From the NCBI RefSeq assembly GCF_027627575.1, contig NZ_CP114065.1:5394001-5458000 (forward strand): a stretch of DNA of 64,000 bases, written 5' to 3'. The position numbers and the translations under genes were made by a program. Source of the DNA: Kribbella sp. CA-293567. GTDB lineage: Bacteria > Actinomycetota > Actinomycetes > Propionibacteriales > Kribbellaceae. Positions 26,186 to 35,102 of the stretch are shown in pieces (within the stretch, counting starts at the first letter, position 1; each line of letters begins with the position of its first letter). The notes beneath the pieces are model-generated. The model saw only the letters and a program-made list of their open reading frames with translations. It was not told the origin of the DNA and ran no database searches.

Positions 26186-26554
26186 CTATTCGGCGAACCG
26201 GCCGGCAGCCACGAAGACGGTCAGGGCCAGGTAGGTCAGATTGATCGCCGCGTGGGCGTACTCGCGGCGGCGGCCGGTGACGATCGCGGCGCCGATCATG
26301 ATCGTGCCCAGGCCGGCCGCGGCCAGCGGAACCAGGACCGGCACGAGGTCGAGGACCGCCGGTAGGATCAGGCCGATGGCGCCGAGGATCTCGACCGCTC
26401 CCAGGGTTTTGAGGAAGGCGGGGCTGAACTCCAGCACCCAGCCGCCACCCGGTGCCTTCGCCAGCCTGTCCCGCGGGATGAACAGCTTGTTCGCGCCCGC
26501 CACCAGGAAGGCCGTCGCGAGCAGCCCGGTCACGATCCAGAGCGCGAGATCCAT
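26186..26554 (-). CDS. DoxX family membrane protein
   Basis: A 122-residue protein with four hydrophobic helices and the DoxX pattern LLATAFLVAGANKLFIPRD, FLKTLGAVEILGAIGLILPAVL and a closing INLTYLALTVFVAAGRFAE. DoxX-like proteins are linked to redox and membrane stress functions but have no agreed activity. It is divergent from the sigJ-type gene, and DoxX-like or oxidoreductase genes next to ECF41/SigJ sigma factors are a usual arrangement. The ATG at 26554 has a CAGGAGGAAACC ribosome site. Confidence 0.9.
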   Translation of the reverse strand: MDLALWIVTGLLATAFLVAGANKLFIPRDRLAKAPGGGWVLEFSPAFLKTLGAVEILGAIGLILPAVLDLVPVLVPLAAAGLGTIMIGAAIVTGRRREYAHAAINLTYLALTVFVAAGRFAE

Positions 26555-26571
26555 GGTTTCCTCCTGCTGGT

Positions 26572-26632
26572 GTTACCTCCGCCCGTCCGGGCCCGTCATG
26601 GGTGATGACGGGATTCGCCGGCGGGAGGTAAC
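26572..26632. promoter_or_regulatory. Concentric palindrome between doxX and sigJ-like gene
   Basis: Outer arms GTTACCTCC (26572-26580) and GGAGGTAAC (26624-26632) and inner arms CCCGTCAT (26592-26599) and ATGACGGG (26605-26612) share one centre at 26602. This spans nearly the whole divergent intergenic region and includes the sigJ-like ribosome site. It may be an operator or a structured 5' leader. Confidence 0.6.
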
Positions 26633-26635
26633 AAG

Positions 26636-27517
26636 GTGACCGGACTTGGTCCGCAGGACACGGTGGCGGAAGCGTTCGAGGCGCACCGCGGGCGCCTGGT
26701 GGGCATGGCCTACCGGATGCTCGGGTCGCGGGCGGACGCGGAGGACGCCGTACAGGAGGCGTGGCTTCGGCTGGCGCGGCAGGACACGGCCTCGATCACC
26801 AACCTGGCCGGCTGGCTGACCACCGTGGTCGGACGCGAGTGCATCGACGTACTGCGCCGGCGCAAGGCCAAGCCCGAGACGCCGTACGACGACCAGCTCC
26901 CCGAACTGGTGGTCACCCTGGAAGACGGCGGCGCCCCCGAGGACGACGCGGTACTCGCCGACTCGGTCGGCCTCGCGCTGCTGATGGTTCTCGAAACCCT
27001 CAGCCCGTCGGCGCGACTCGCGTTCGTGCTGCATGACCTGTTCGCGGTGCCGTACGAGGAGATCGCGCAGATCCTCGGCAAGTCCGTCGACGCCACCAAG
27101 ATGCTCGCCAGCCGCGCCCGCCGCAAACTCCAGGGCACTCCCCAACCCGCCGAAGACCGCGCCGACCAGCGCGCTGTGGTCGACGCCTTCCTCGCGGCCG
27201 CCCGCACCGGCGACTTCGAAGGCCTCCTCCGCGTCCTCGACCCCGACGTCACCTGGCGCGTCCACACCGCCCGCGGAGTCGTCGTCCGCCTCGGCGCCAC
27301 CGCGATCGCCACCAAGGCCCAACACGGCCACAACACCCGACTCACCGCCCGAAACGTCCGCGTCAACGGCGCCCCCGGAGTCATCGCCTGGGACGAAAAG
27401 GGCAGAGTCCGCACCGTCATGGCCTGCACGGTGGTCAACGGCCGCATCACCGAAATGGTGTCGCTCACCGACCCGGCCCGGCTGGCGAAACTGGATCTGC
27501 CGGATCCGCCTGCTTGA
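26636..27517 (+). CDS. ECF RNA polymerase sigma factor, SigJ/ECF41-like with SnoaL-type extension
   Basis: The 293-residue protein starts with GTG at 26636 after a GGGAGGT site. Sigma-2 is seen as YRMLGSRADAEDAVQEAWLRL with WLTTVVGRECIDVLRRRKAK. Sigma-4 is VPYEEIAQILGKSVDATKMLASRARRKLQ. Residues about 175-293 form a SnoaL/NTF2-like domain, as in SigJ and ECF41, where this extension replaces an anti-sigma factor and both stimulates and restrains activity. The ECF41 NPDKL-type end motif reads DPARL here. The divergent doxX gene is the probable target. Confidence 0.92.
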   Translation: MTGLGPQDTVAEAFEAHRGRLVGMAYRMLGSRADAEDAVQEAWLRLARQDTASITNLAGWLTTVVGRECIDVLRRRKAKPETPYDDQLPELVVTLEDGGAPEDDAVLADSVGLALLMVLETLSPSARLAFVLHDLFAVPYEEIAQILGKSVDATKMLASRARRKLQGTPQPAEDRADQRAVVDAFLAAARTGDFEGLLRVLDPDVTWRVHTARGVVVRLGATAIATKAQHGHNTRLTARNVRVNGAPGVIAWDEKGRVRTVMACTVVNGRITEMVSLTDPARLAKLDLPDPPA

Positions 27518-27649
27518 TCCGGCAAGCTCTTCGACCAAGGAGCAATGACAAGTTGCTGAGCTCGACCTGCTGGTACGCAAGCTCCGGAGTACCGGACGGA
27601 GCCGGTCCGCAGTACGGGCTGGGACCGGTCTGCTGGCAAGATCTGCTGG

Positions 27650-30600
27650 GTGCAGATCGGGATGCTGGGGTCGTTCGAGGTCAGGACCGGCGACGGGGTC
27701 GTCGCTGACGTGCCCGGGGCCCGGTTGCGGGGGCTGCTGGTGGCGCTCGCGTTGGAGCCTGGTCAGGTGGTCCCGAAGTCGAGGCTGGTCGACTGGATCT
27801 GGGGCGAGAACCCGCCCGCTGAGGCGGCAAATGCCTTGCAGCGCTTGGTTTCTCGGCTTCGCAAAGTGCTGCCGGCCGGGACGGTGGAAGGGCTGCCCGA
27901 CGGCTACCGGCTGCGGGTGGAGCCCGACGCTGTTGACGCCGTACGGTTCGAGCGTCTCGTTGGGCGGGCTCGCAACGGTGAGGATCCGCAACGGGTGCAG
28001 TTGCTACGCGACGCGCTGGCGTTGTGGCGTGGCGCAGCGATGCAGGACGTCGGCCTGACCGAGAGCCCGGCGTACGACGCGGCGGTGACCCGGCTCGATC
28101 GACTTCATCTGACTGCCCTGGAGGATCGGTACGACGCGGAGGCCACCCTCGGCGCGGAGGTGGTCACGGAACTCACCGATCTGGTGGCCGAGCATCCCGT
28201 CCGCGAGCGACTGGTCGCCGCGCTCATGCGCGCGCTTGCCGCGACCGGTCGTGACAGCGAGGCTCTGCTCGTCTACGAGCGCACGCGCGAGGCCCTCGCC
28301 GACGCGCTGGGCGTCGATCCTTCGCCGGAACTGTCCGCACTTCACGTCGCCCTCCTCAGAGGCGAACTCCATCGACCGGACCAGCCTCGCAAGAACAACT
28401 TGCGCGCCGAACTGACCAGCTACGTCGGCAAGGACGAGGAGATCGTCACGGTTCGCGATCTCGTCTCGGCGCATCGGCTCACCACGCTGATCGGGCCGGG
28501 CGGTGCGGGGAAGACCCGGCTGGCCACCGAGACCGCGCGCACGCTGGTCGACGGCTTTCCGGACGGCGCATGGCTGGTCGAGCTTGCGCCGATCGGCGTG
28601 GACAGTGACGTCGCGCAGGCAACGCTCGGCGCACTCGGCCTGCGGGATGCGCTGCTGGCCGAGGCCGCCGACCTGGAGCCGACCGCCCGGCTGATTGCCG
28701 CGCTGCGCGAGCAGGATGCGCTGCTGATTCTCGACAACTGTGAGCACGTGATCGGATCGGCGGCCGAGTTCGCCCATCGGGTGCTGGGCGAATGTCGCCG
28801 GCTGCGAATCCTGGCGACGAGCCGCGAACCGCTCGGCATCACCGGCGAAGCGCTGTGGCGGGTCGTCCCGTTGAGCCTGCCCGCGGGCGACGCCGACCTG
28901 AGCGAGCTCGAGGCTTCGCCCGCGATCCGGTTGCTGCGCGATCGGGCGGCCGCAGTACAGCTGGATCTGGAGGTGGGTGCCGACACGTTGTCGACGATGG
29001 CCCGCGTCTGCCGCGCGCTGGACGGGATGCCGCTGGCGATCGAACTGGCCGCGGCCAGGTTGCGGACCATGTCGCTCGAACAGCTCGCCGACCGGCTGGA
29101 CGACGTGTTCCGCCTGCTGACCGGTGGCAGCCGGACCGCGCTCCCCCGGCAGCGCACGCTGCGCGCGGTGATCGACTGGAGCTGGGAGCTGCTCAGCGAC
29201 GCCGAACGGATGGTGCTGAGCCGGCTCTCGGTGTTCGCCGGCGGCGCGAGCCTTGAGGCGGCTGAGCACGTCTGCGCCGGCGGTCCGGTCGACTCGGCCG
29301 ACGTACTGGAACTGCTGACCGCACTGACCGAGAAGTCGCTAGTGGTTGCCCAGAGCAACCAGGCGCCGCGGTACCGGATGCTCAGCACCATCAAGGAGTA
29401 CGCCGCTCAGCGGCTGGCGCAGGCCGGCGAGGCGGAGCTGGCCCGGCACGCGCATCTCGCCTACTTCACCGCGCTTGCCGAGACCGCGGAACCACATCTC
29501 CGCCGCGCCGAGCAGCTCAAGTGGGTCGCGGCGCTCCGGGCCGAGCACGACAACCTCAGCGCGGCGATGCGTGGTGCGATCGCGGCGGGCGAGGCGCAGG
29601 GCGCGATGCGGCTGGCCGCGGTCGCCGGCTGGTACTGGTGGCTCAGTGGGCACAAGGCCGAGGGCAACGAGCTGGTGATGGCGGCCACCGAGACACCCGG
29701 TGAAGTCACCGATGAGGTCCGGGCGATGGTCTACGCGCTGGTGGTCATGTTCCTGAGCTCCGGGCCCGGCGACGAACATCGCGCCAAGGAATGGATCCAC
29801 GAGACCTACCGGATCAGCCATCGTCTCGAGAACCCGCCCGCCTATCTGCAGCTGATCGACCCGCTGGAACGCATGTTGCGCTCCCCCGGCGACTTCCTGT
29901 CCGCCTGGGAGCCGTTGGTCGACAGCGTGGACCCGTGGGTCCGCGCGCTGGGCCGGCTGCAACTCGGCAAGATGCGGATCGTGCTCGGCCATCCGGGGCG
30001 GGAGGCCGACGCGTTTCTGGAGCTGGCGCTGGCCGAGTTCCGGACCGTCGGCGAGCGGTTCGGCATCTCTTTCGCGCTGCAGGAGCTGGCGGAGCGGATC
30101 GCCGTACGGGGTGATTTCACGGCTGCCTGCGAGTACTACGAAGAGGCCATTGCGGTCGTCGTCGAGGTCGGTTCCGTCGAAGATGTCATTCCGATGCGCT
30201 CTCGGCAGGCTCAGCTGTACTGGTTGCTCGGGGACAAGGAGGCCAGCGACGCGGCGATTGCCGAGGCGCACCGGTACGCCGAGCGCGTCACCTGGCCGGG
30301 GGCGTTGGGCCTGCTGGCTCTCGCGAAGGCAGGGCTGGCTCGCTGGGGCGGCGAGACTGCGGAGGCGCATCGCCAGCTCGGACTCGCGGCGGCGATTCTG
30401 GGCGAGGAGGCGAATCAGTCGAGTGTGCGCGCAGGGACCCAGACGTTGCTGGGCTATCTCGCTGACGATCTCGGCGAGGCTCGCGAGCACCACGCGTCGG
30501 CGTACCGGGCAGCGACGGAGGCCGGGCACGCGTCGGTGCTGGCCGGCGTACTGGTCGGGATCGCGGATTTTGCCTTGCGCAGCGGAGAGTACGAGCAGGC

Positions 30601-30781
30601 GGCGCGACTCGTCACGGCGGCTGTCGGCGTACGGGGGCTGGCTGATCGGTCCCTGCCGGACGAGGCCCGGATCGAGCAGACAGCGCTGAGCCGCCTCGGC
30701 GAAGCGAACTTCGCAAAGGCGGCTCGGGAAGGCGCGGAGACGGACTGGAGTCAGCTGGCCGACGTCACGCTCGCTTCTTGA
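27650..30781 (+). CDS. AfsR/SARP-type BTAD transcriptional regulator with NB-ARC ATPase
   Basis: The 1043-residue protein starts with GTG at 27650. The OmpR-like winged helix at residues about 1-95 has the SRLVDWIWGENPPAEAANALQRLVSRLRK helix pair. A bacterial transcriptional activator (BTAD) domain covers about 100-245. An NB-ARC/STAND ATPase follows, with P-loop GPGGAGKTR near residue 283, Walker B LLILDNCEH and the GMPLAIELAAAR motif, then a TPR-like helical C-terminus. Such AfsR-like proteins activate secondary-metabolism or export genes. It is convergent with, and overlaps by 17 bases, the DrrB gene. Confidence 0.92.
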   Translation: MQIGMLGSFEVRTGDGVVADVPGARLRGLLVALALEPGQVVPKSRLVDWIWGENPPAEAANALQRLVSRLRKVLPAGTVEGLPDGYRLRVEPDAVDAVRFERLVGRARNGEDPQRVQLLRDALALWRGAAMQDVGLTESPAYDAAVTRLDRLHLTALEDRYDAEATLGAEVVTELTDLVAEHPVRERLVAALMRALAATGRDSEALLVYERTREALADALGVDPSPELSALHVALLRGELHRPDQPRKNNLRAELTSYVGKDEEIVTVRDLVSAHRLTTLIGPGGAGKTRLATETARTLVDGFPDGAWLVELAPIGVDSDVAQATLGALGLRDALLAEAADLEPTARLIAALREQDALLILDNCEHVIGSAAEFAHRVLGECRRLRILATSREPLGITGEALWRVVPLSLPAGDADLSELEASPAIRLLRDRAAAVQLDLEVGADTLSTMARVCRALDGMPLAIELAAARLRTMSLEQLADRLDDVFRLLTGGSRTALPRQRTLRAVIDWSWELLSDAERMVLSRLSVFAGGASLEAAEHVCAGGPVDSADVLELLTALTEKSLVVAQSNQAPRYRMLSTIKEYAAQRLAQAGEAELARHAHLAYFTALAETAEPHLRRAEQLKWVAALRAEHDNLSAAMRGAIAAGEAQGAMRLAAVAGWYWWLSGHKAEGNELVMAATETPGEVTDEVRAMVYALVVMFLSSGPGDEHRAKEWIHETYRISHRLENPPAYLQLIDPLERMLRSPGDFLSAWEPLVDSVDPWVRALGRLQLGKMRIVLGHPGREADAFLELALAEFRTVGERFGISFALQELAERIAVRGDFTAACEYYEEAIAVVVEVGSVEDVIPMRSRQAQLYWLLGDKEASDAAIAEAHRYAERVTWPGALGLLALAKAGLARWGGETAEAHRQLGLAAAILGEEANQSSVRAGTQTLLGYLADDLGEAREHHASAYRAATEAGHASVLAGVLVGIADFALRSGEYEQAARLVTAAVGVRGLADRSLPDEARIEQTALSRLGEANFAKAAREGAETDWSQLADVTLAS

Positions 30782-31514
30782 ACGTGGACGACGCCCACAG
30801 GTAGCCGGCCAGCGTGATGCCGAGGCACCAGGCGAGGGCTGCGACCATGTCTCCGGTCTGCGGCGTGCCATTGAGGAATCCGCGCAGTGTCTCGATGATC
30901 GGCGTGAAGGGCTGGTACTGCGCGAACTGCTTCACGCCCGGCCCCATCTTGTCCGCCGGCACGATCGCGCTGCTGAAGAACGGCAGCATGATCAGCGGTA
31001 CGGCGGCCATCCCCGCTGTCTCGGGCGACTTCGCCGACAATCCCAGCGCGACGGTGAGCCAGGCGGTCGCGAATCCGAGCAGGACGACGAGAGCCAGCAC
31101 GCCCAGCCAGTCGACGAATCCCGCCGAAGGACTGAACCCCAGCGCGAACGCCAGCCCGATGAGCGCCGCGATCGCGACCAGGTTGGTCAGCACACTCGCT
31201 ACGACGTGGCCGTTGAGCACCGCGCCACTGGAGATGTCCATCGCCTTGAACCGGTTGATGATGCCCTTGGTCATGTCGGAGTTCACCGCGACGGCAACAC
31301 CGCCCAAGCCGTAGCAGACCGCCAGCAACATCAGCCCGGGTGTCACGTAGTCGACGTAGTCCACGCCGACGTTGAAGGCGTCACCGAACACGTACACGAA
31401 CATCAGCATCATCACGATCGGCATCAGCACCGCGTTGAACACCGAGGTCGGGTTCCGGGCGATGTGCTTGAAGTTGCGGCGCAACATCACGACCGAGTGG
31501 GACTGGGTGCTCAT
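30765..31514 (-). CDS. ABC-2 type multidrug exporter permease (DrrB-like)
   Basis: A 249-residue membrane protein with six helices and the ABC-2 pattern SHSVVMLRRNFKHIARNPTSVFNAVLMPIVMMLMFVYVFG in pieces, ending in a final helix before STFKKRA. It pairs with the ATPase gene that overlaps its start by 4 bases. Relatives export daunorubicin-type compounds or lipids. Its 3' end overlaps the last 17 bases of the AfsR-like gene on the other strand. Confidence 0.93.
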   Translation of the reverse strand: MSTQSHSVVMLRRNFKHIARNPTSVFNAVLMPIVMMLMFVYVFGDAFNVGVDYVDYVTPGLMLLAVCYGLGGVAVAVNSDMTKGIINRFKAMDISSGAVLNGHVVASVLTNLVAIAALIGLAFALGFSPSAGFVDWLGVLALVVLLGFATAWLTVALGLSAKSPETAGMAAVPLIMLPFFSSAIVPADKMGPGVKQFAQYQPFTPIIETLRGFLNGTPQTGDMVAALAWCLGITLAGYLWASSTFKKRA

Positions 31515-32443
31515 TTCGCGACCTCCGTCGGGTGGCCCGTGAGGGCGAGGAAGACATCATCGAGATCAGGGGTGTGCACGGAGAACTCCTCCGCGCTCAG
31601 TGCGTACTCGTCGAGCCGGTCCAGCAGCGCCCGCAGCGACTGCGTTCCGGCGTCACTGGGCACCTGCAGGACGAGGTTGTCGTCGTCCCTCGTGGCGTCC
31701 TGGAAGAGTTGGGCCGCCGCTTCTAGCTGTTGCATATCGGTGAACTTCAGCCGCACGTGCGTGCCAGGAATCAGCCGCTTCAACTCAGCCGGAGTGCCCT
31801 GGGCAACCAACTTGCCCTGGTCGAGCACGGCCACCAGGTCGGCCAGTTGGTCAGCCTCTTCGAGGTACTGCGTGGTCAGGAAGATCGTCACCCCGTCGGC
31901 CACCAGCTCGCGGATGATCGCCCACATCGTCCGCCGGCTCCGCGGGTCGAGCCCGGTCGTCGGCTCGTCCAGGAAGATGATCCGCGGCTCGCCGACCAGC
32001 GTCATCGCCAGATCGAGCTTGCGCTTCATGCCCCCGGAGTACGTCGCCACCGGCTTCTGCGCCGACTCCACCAGCTCGAACCGCTCCAACAGGCCCTCGA
32101 CGACCTGCTTGCCGTTCTTGACCCGCCGGAGATCAGCCATCAACTCGAGGTTCTCGTACCCCGTCAGCAACTCGTCCACAGCGGCGAACTGCCCGGTCAC
32201 CCCGATGACCTTCCGGACCTCCTTGGTCGCTCCGGCAACGTCATGCCCGCCAACCGACGCCGTCCCACCATCGGCTTCCATCAACGTGGTCAACACGTTG
32301 ACCGTCGTCGTCTTCCCCGCTCCGTTGGGCCCCAGCAGGGAAAAGATCGTCCCCGCCGGAACCTCCAGATCAATGCCGTCCAGCACGACCTTGTCCCCAA
32401 ACGCCTTCCGCAGCCCCGAGACCGCGATCGCTGTTTCTCTCAT
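31511..32443 (-). CDS. ABC exporter ATP-binding protein (DrrA-like)
   Basis: The 310-residue ATPase starts at ATG 32443; the frame upstream has no ABC sequence. Walker A LLGPNGAGKTT lies at 38-46, the signature is YSGGMKRKLDLAM, and Walker B is IIFLDEPTTGLD. The C-terminal region has the DrrA-type DLDDVFLALTG motif needed for pairing with DrrB. It forms a two-gene exporter with the permease (ATGA overlap). The ribosome site is weak, so initiation may be on a leaderless transcript. The export substrate is unknown. Confidence 0.94.
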   Translation of the reverse strand: MRETAIAVSGLRKAFGDKVVLDGIDLEVPAGTIFSLLGPNGAGKTTTVNVLTTLMEADGGTASVGGHDVAGATKEVRKVIGVTGQFAAVDELLTGYENLELMADLRRVKNGKQVVEGLLERFELVESAQKPVATYSGGMKRKLDLAMTLVGEPRIIFLDEPTTGLDPRSRRTMWAIIRELVADGVTIFLTTQYLEEADQLADLVAVLDQGKLVAQGTPAELKRLIPGTHVRLKFTDMQQLEAAAQLFQDATRDDDNLVLQVPSDAGTQSLRALLDRLDEYALSAEEFSVHTPDLDDVFLALTGHPTEVAK

Positions 32444-32764
32444 GGGCCAACCATGTCGGCCGCCCCTGACACCCTCCTGACACCGCCCTGACACGGTGTG
32501 GAGGCCGCCGTCATCACCGCGTCGGGCACCGCAGTGCGTACGCAGCAAGCAAAAGGCCTGTCTCTCGGAGACCTGGCGTCGGGCGCACATCATGATGACG
32601 GCGACGACTCTGGCAACTGTCGTTGGAACCCGCGAGGATGCACAACCAGCGCTGGCATCCACCGCTGGCCCGCTCATGCGCTACCAGGCCGCGCCTGACG
32701 CGAGCAGTGCGCCCAGCAGTGCCGTGGTTGAGTCCCGATGACGCCGATTGGGTAGTGTCGTAGC
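32444..32764. other. Spacer between DrrA and NUDIX genes
   Basis: This 321-base region separates two divergent genes and should hold both promoters. I see only small symmetries (GTCTC-TCG-GAGAC near 32561 and CCAGCGCTGG near 32649). An 81-codon plus-strand frame at 32496 has no protein-like character. Confidence 0.5.
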
Positions 32765-33325
32765 GTGACTGCTGAAGGCGGTACGGAATCCACCCTATGG
32801 AAGATTCACGGTGAGCGACTCGTCGATGACACCCGTCGGCTGCGGTTGAGCATCGCTTCCGTCGAGCTACCCGATGGTGTCCGGTTCGAGCAGTACGTTC
32901 TGCGGATGCCGAAGGCCGCCATGATGGTGGTGCTCGATGACCAGCAAGAGAACGTGTTGATGATGTGGCGACACCGCTTCATCATCAACCGCTGGGTCTG
33001 GGAGTTGCCGGGTGGCTATGTCGATCCTGACGAGGATCCAGCGATGACCGCGGCGCGGGAGGTCGAGGAGGAGACTGGGTGGCGCCCGAGGAGTGTCAAG
33101 CCACTGGTATCTCTGCAGCCCTCGGTGGGAACGACTGATGCCGAGAATCTGTTGTTCGTGTCGTACGGTGCCGACTACATCGGTGAGCCGGAGGACATCA
33201 ACGAAGCGGAACGGATCGAGTGGGTGCCGCTCGACTCGATCCGCGAACGTATCAACACCGGCCAGATCATCGGTGCGGCGTCCCTCGTCGGTCTGCTGCA
33301 CGTGCTCGCGTTCCAGGCCGGCTGA
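32765..33325 (+). CDS. NUDIX hydrolase, ADP-ribose pyrophosphatase-like
   Basis: The 186-residue protein starts with GTG at 32765. A complete Nudix box lies at residues 83-106 (GGYVDPDEDPAMTAAREVEE followed by ETGW) with all catalytic Glu residues. Before it is a beta strand region, RFIINRWVWELP, as in ADP-ribose pyrophosphatases, and the end reads IEWVPLDSIRERINTGQI. It likely cleaves a nucleoside diphosphate linked to a sugar. It lies at the edge of the accessory island, and its last 59 bases overlap the convergent TPR gene. Confidence 0.9.
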   Translation: MTAEGGTESTLWKIHGERLVDDTRRLRLSIASVELPDGVRFEQYVLRMPKAAMMVVLDDQQENVLMMWRHRFIINRWVWELPGGYVDPDEDPAMTAAREVEEETGWRPRSVKPLVSLQPSVGTTDAENLLFVSYGADYIGEPEDINEAERIEWVPLDSIRERINTGQIIGAASLVGLLHVLAFQAG

Positions 33326-34142
33326 CCGGGCCCAATGGGGAGACCCCGATCTCGATCATGCTCTCGAACAGGGAGTTGACCGGTTCGACGTTCTTGTATG
33401 GCGCCAGGTGCGTGCCGAGGTCCTGCAGATAACTGGTGCCACGTGTCGATCGCACGGACGCGGCGAGTGTCGTTGCCTCCATGCCGAGGGCGCAGGACTC
33501 CTCGAGCCGACGCTGGTCCGCCAGGATGCTTGCGAGCAAGGCCGAGTTGAACAGACGGCCGCGTTCGTACCCGTCCGTCATCTCGAGGGATCGCCGGGCG
33601 AACGGTTCGGCATCGACAGGAAGGCCTAGGTCGCGAAACGCGTGCGCGAACTTGGCTGCCAAGTACGCGTGGTCGAAATACGTCAGCCAGTGTGGTCGCT
33701 CCTCAGTGTCGGACTTGTTGAACGCGTCCTCCGCGCGGCTCAGCGCAGCCAGGCAACCTGCCTTATCCCCCTGCAGCGCCAGGCCATGGGCTTCCATGAC
33801 CGCTGCCTCAGCTTGCAAGATCTTCGAGCCAGACCGTTTGGCACTGTGCTGCGCTGCGAGCGCGAGATCGACGGCGCTGTCCGGTGCCCCATGGAATGCC
33901 GACTGATGACTCATGCCAGCCAACATCTCGCTGGCGAGCCGCTCATCGTCGGCTTCATGACACAGACGCAGCGCCTGACGCAGATGAGTGTGGCCGGATG
34001 CATGTTGGCCGGTGTCATACGCCATCCATCCGGCCAAGTGGTGGAGTTCGGCAGCGGCCGCGAACAGGTCAGATCGGCCTCTGCCCGAGGTACTCTCCTG
34101 CACCAGCGGTATGACCGTCGCGTTCAGATATGAGGTCACCAC
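33267..34142 (-). CDS. TPR-like C-terminal part of split XRE regulator
   Basis: A 291-codon frame starting GTG at 34142 (or GTG at 34139, which overlaps the upstream stop as GTGA). The sequence is all-helical and TPR-like: LHHLAGWMAYDTGQHASGHTHLRQALRL, AEAAVMEAHGLALQGDKAGC, FNSALLASILADQRRLEES. In related actinomycete regulators this part is fused to the DNA-binding half that lies directly upstream. Here the two halves are one base out of phase. The last 20 or so residues run antisense to the NUDIX gene and may be an abnormal tail. Confidence 0.75.
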   Translation of the reverse strand: MVTSYLNATVIPLVQESTSGRGRSDLFAAAAELHHLAGWMAYDTGQHASGHTHLRQALRLCHEADDERLASEMLAGMSHQSAFHGAPDSAVDLALAAQHSAKRSGSKILQAEAAVMEAHGLALQGDKAGCLAALSRAEDAFNKSDTEERPHWLTYFDHAYLAAKFAHAFRDLGLPVDAEPFARRSLEMTDGYERGRLFNSALLASILADQRRLEESCALGMEATTLAASVRSTRGTSYLQDLGTHLAPYKNVEPVNSLFESMIEIGVSPLGPVSRPGTRARAADRRGTPHR

Positions 34143-34864
34143 CGAACGGCTGTGACCCCGCCGTACCGGTTGTCGAGGCGACGGAAGACCTGCGTCATCT
34201 CGCGGATCTCGGTGCTGGCAGCAGGTCTTTCACGGCTCCTGCGCTGGTTCAGGCTGGCCGCGGTGCCTACCAACAGGCTGGCCCCTACCGCCGTGAGGCC
34301 GGCGCCGGCCGACTTGATGAACTGTCTCCGATGCACTCCGTCTGCTTCGGCGAGTGGTCGAGTCTGCACGATAGAGCGGACGTCGGAGCGCGGGTATGCA
34401 TCGACGCTGTGCTGGCCGTCGTAGTCGGCTGACGCAGGTGGCGCTGTCAGATCGCCTTGCTCCCCGAGGGTGGCGGGCCGAGCCGTAATACTGAACCACA
34501 GCAGTTGCTCGGGGATATGCAGGGCCTGAGCCCAGCGATCGAGCTTGTCGATGTCCCGCACCGGTGTCGCGCTGCGCTCTATCCGGCTAACCTGCCCCTG
34601 GGTCAGTCCGAGCCACTGGCCGACGAGCGCCTGCGTCGGTTCGGGCCGCAGCAGCTTGCGGTAGGCCACCAGCAGCTTGCCGAAGTGTCGTTCACTCGCA
34701 GCTTCGGCGAGTACATCGGCCTTCCAGAAGTCGTCTGAGAGGCACGGCGCCGCGCGGGTGAGCTCGGGGGCACGCCGTTCGCACGGTCCACACTGGTCAC
34801 CGTTGTTATCCGCTGCCAGATACGCACCGCATGAAGGACATGGCCGCCGCCGGGAGCACGTCAC
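34136..34864 (-). CDS. Zinc-ribbon XRE-family regulator, N-terminal half
   Basis: With GTG at 34864 this is a 242-residue protein. A zinc ribbon CPSC...CGPC occupies residues 9-28. A helix-turn-helix of the XRE type is at about 78-97 (QALVGQWLGLTQGQVSRIER). Residues 178-204 read HRRQFIKSAGAGLTAVGASL and beyond, resembling a twin-arginine signal placed inside the protein. It ends at DNRYGGVTAVRW, just where relatives continue into TPR repeats. A one-base shift would join it to the downstream frame. Either the gene is frameshifted or the two parts are translated as coupled subunits. Confidence 0.75.
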   Translation of the reverse strand: MTCSRRRPCPSCGAYLAADNNGDQCGPCERRAPELTRAAPCLSDDFWKADVLAEAASERHFGKLLVAYRKLLRPEPTQALVGQWLGLTQGQVSRIERSATPVRDIDKLDRWAQALHIPEQLLWFSITARPATLGEQGDLTAPPASADYDGQHSVDAYPRSDVRSIVQTRPLAEADGVHRRQFIKSAGAGLTAVGASLLVGTAASLNQRRSRERPAASTEIREMTQVFRRLDNRYGGVTAVRW

Positions 34865-35009
34865 AGCGCCAACACTACCTGTGACGACCTGTCGGTATGC
34901 ATGAAACACATATTCCCGAGCGCATATGTATCGCCGTCGTTTTCCACCACGCAGCGCCATTGGATGGTTGTCCTCCGACAACCGACCCAATCGAGCGGGG
35001 ACGTGGGCT

Positions 35010-35102
35010 ATGCATCACCTGATGTGGGGCATGTGGATCATCGCAGCTATCTGCTATGTCGGCATCTTCCGCGACATTGTGCGGGAGGTACGCGGCGAAT
35101 GA
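35010..35102 (+). CDS. 30-residue single-helix membrane peptide, first gene of a micro-operon
   Basis: The frame MHHLMWGMWIIAAICYVGIF and on to RDIVREVRGE ends at 35102 with an ATGA overlap to the next gene. One hydrophobic helix spans about residues 5-20, followed by a charged tail. It is divergent from the XRE regulator. Translation coupling with the next two genes supports it being real. The function is unknown; it may be a membrane anchor or a small regulator. Confidence 0.55.
   Translation: MHHLMWGMWIIAAICYVGIFRDIVREVRGE

Noticed and set aside
32496..32741. 81-codon plus-strand frame between DrrA and NUDIX genes
   Set aside because: Composition is not protein-like (Ser/Pro/Arg mixture) and there is no ribosome site; treated as spacer.
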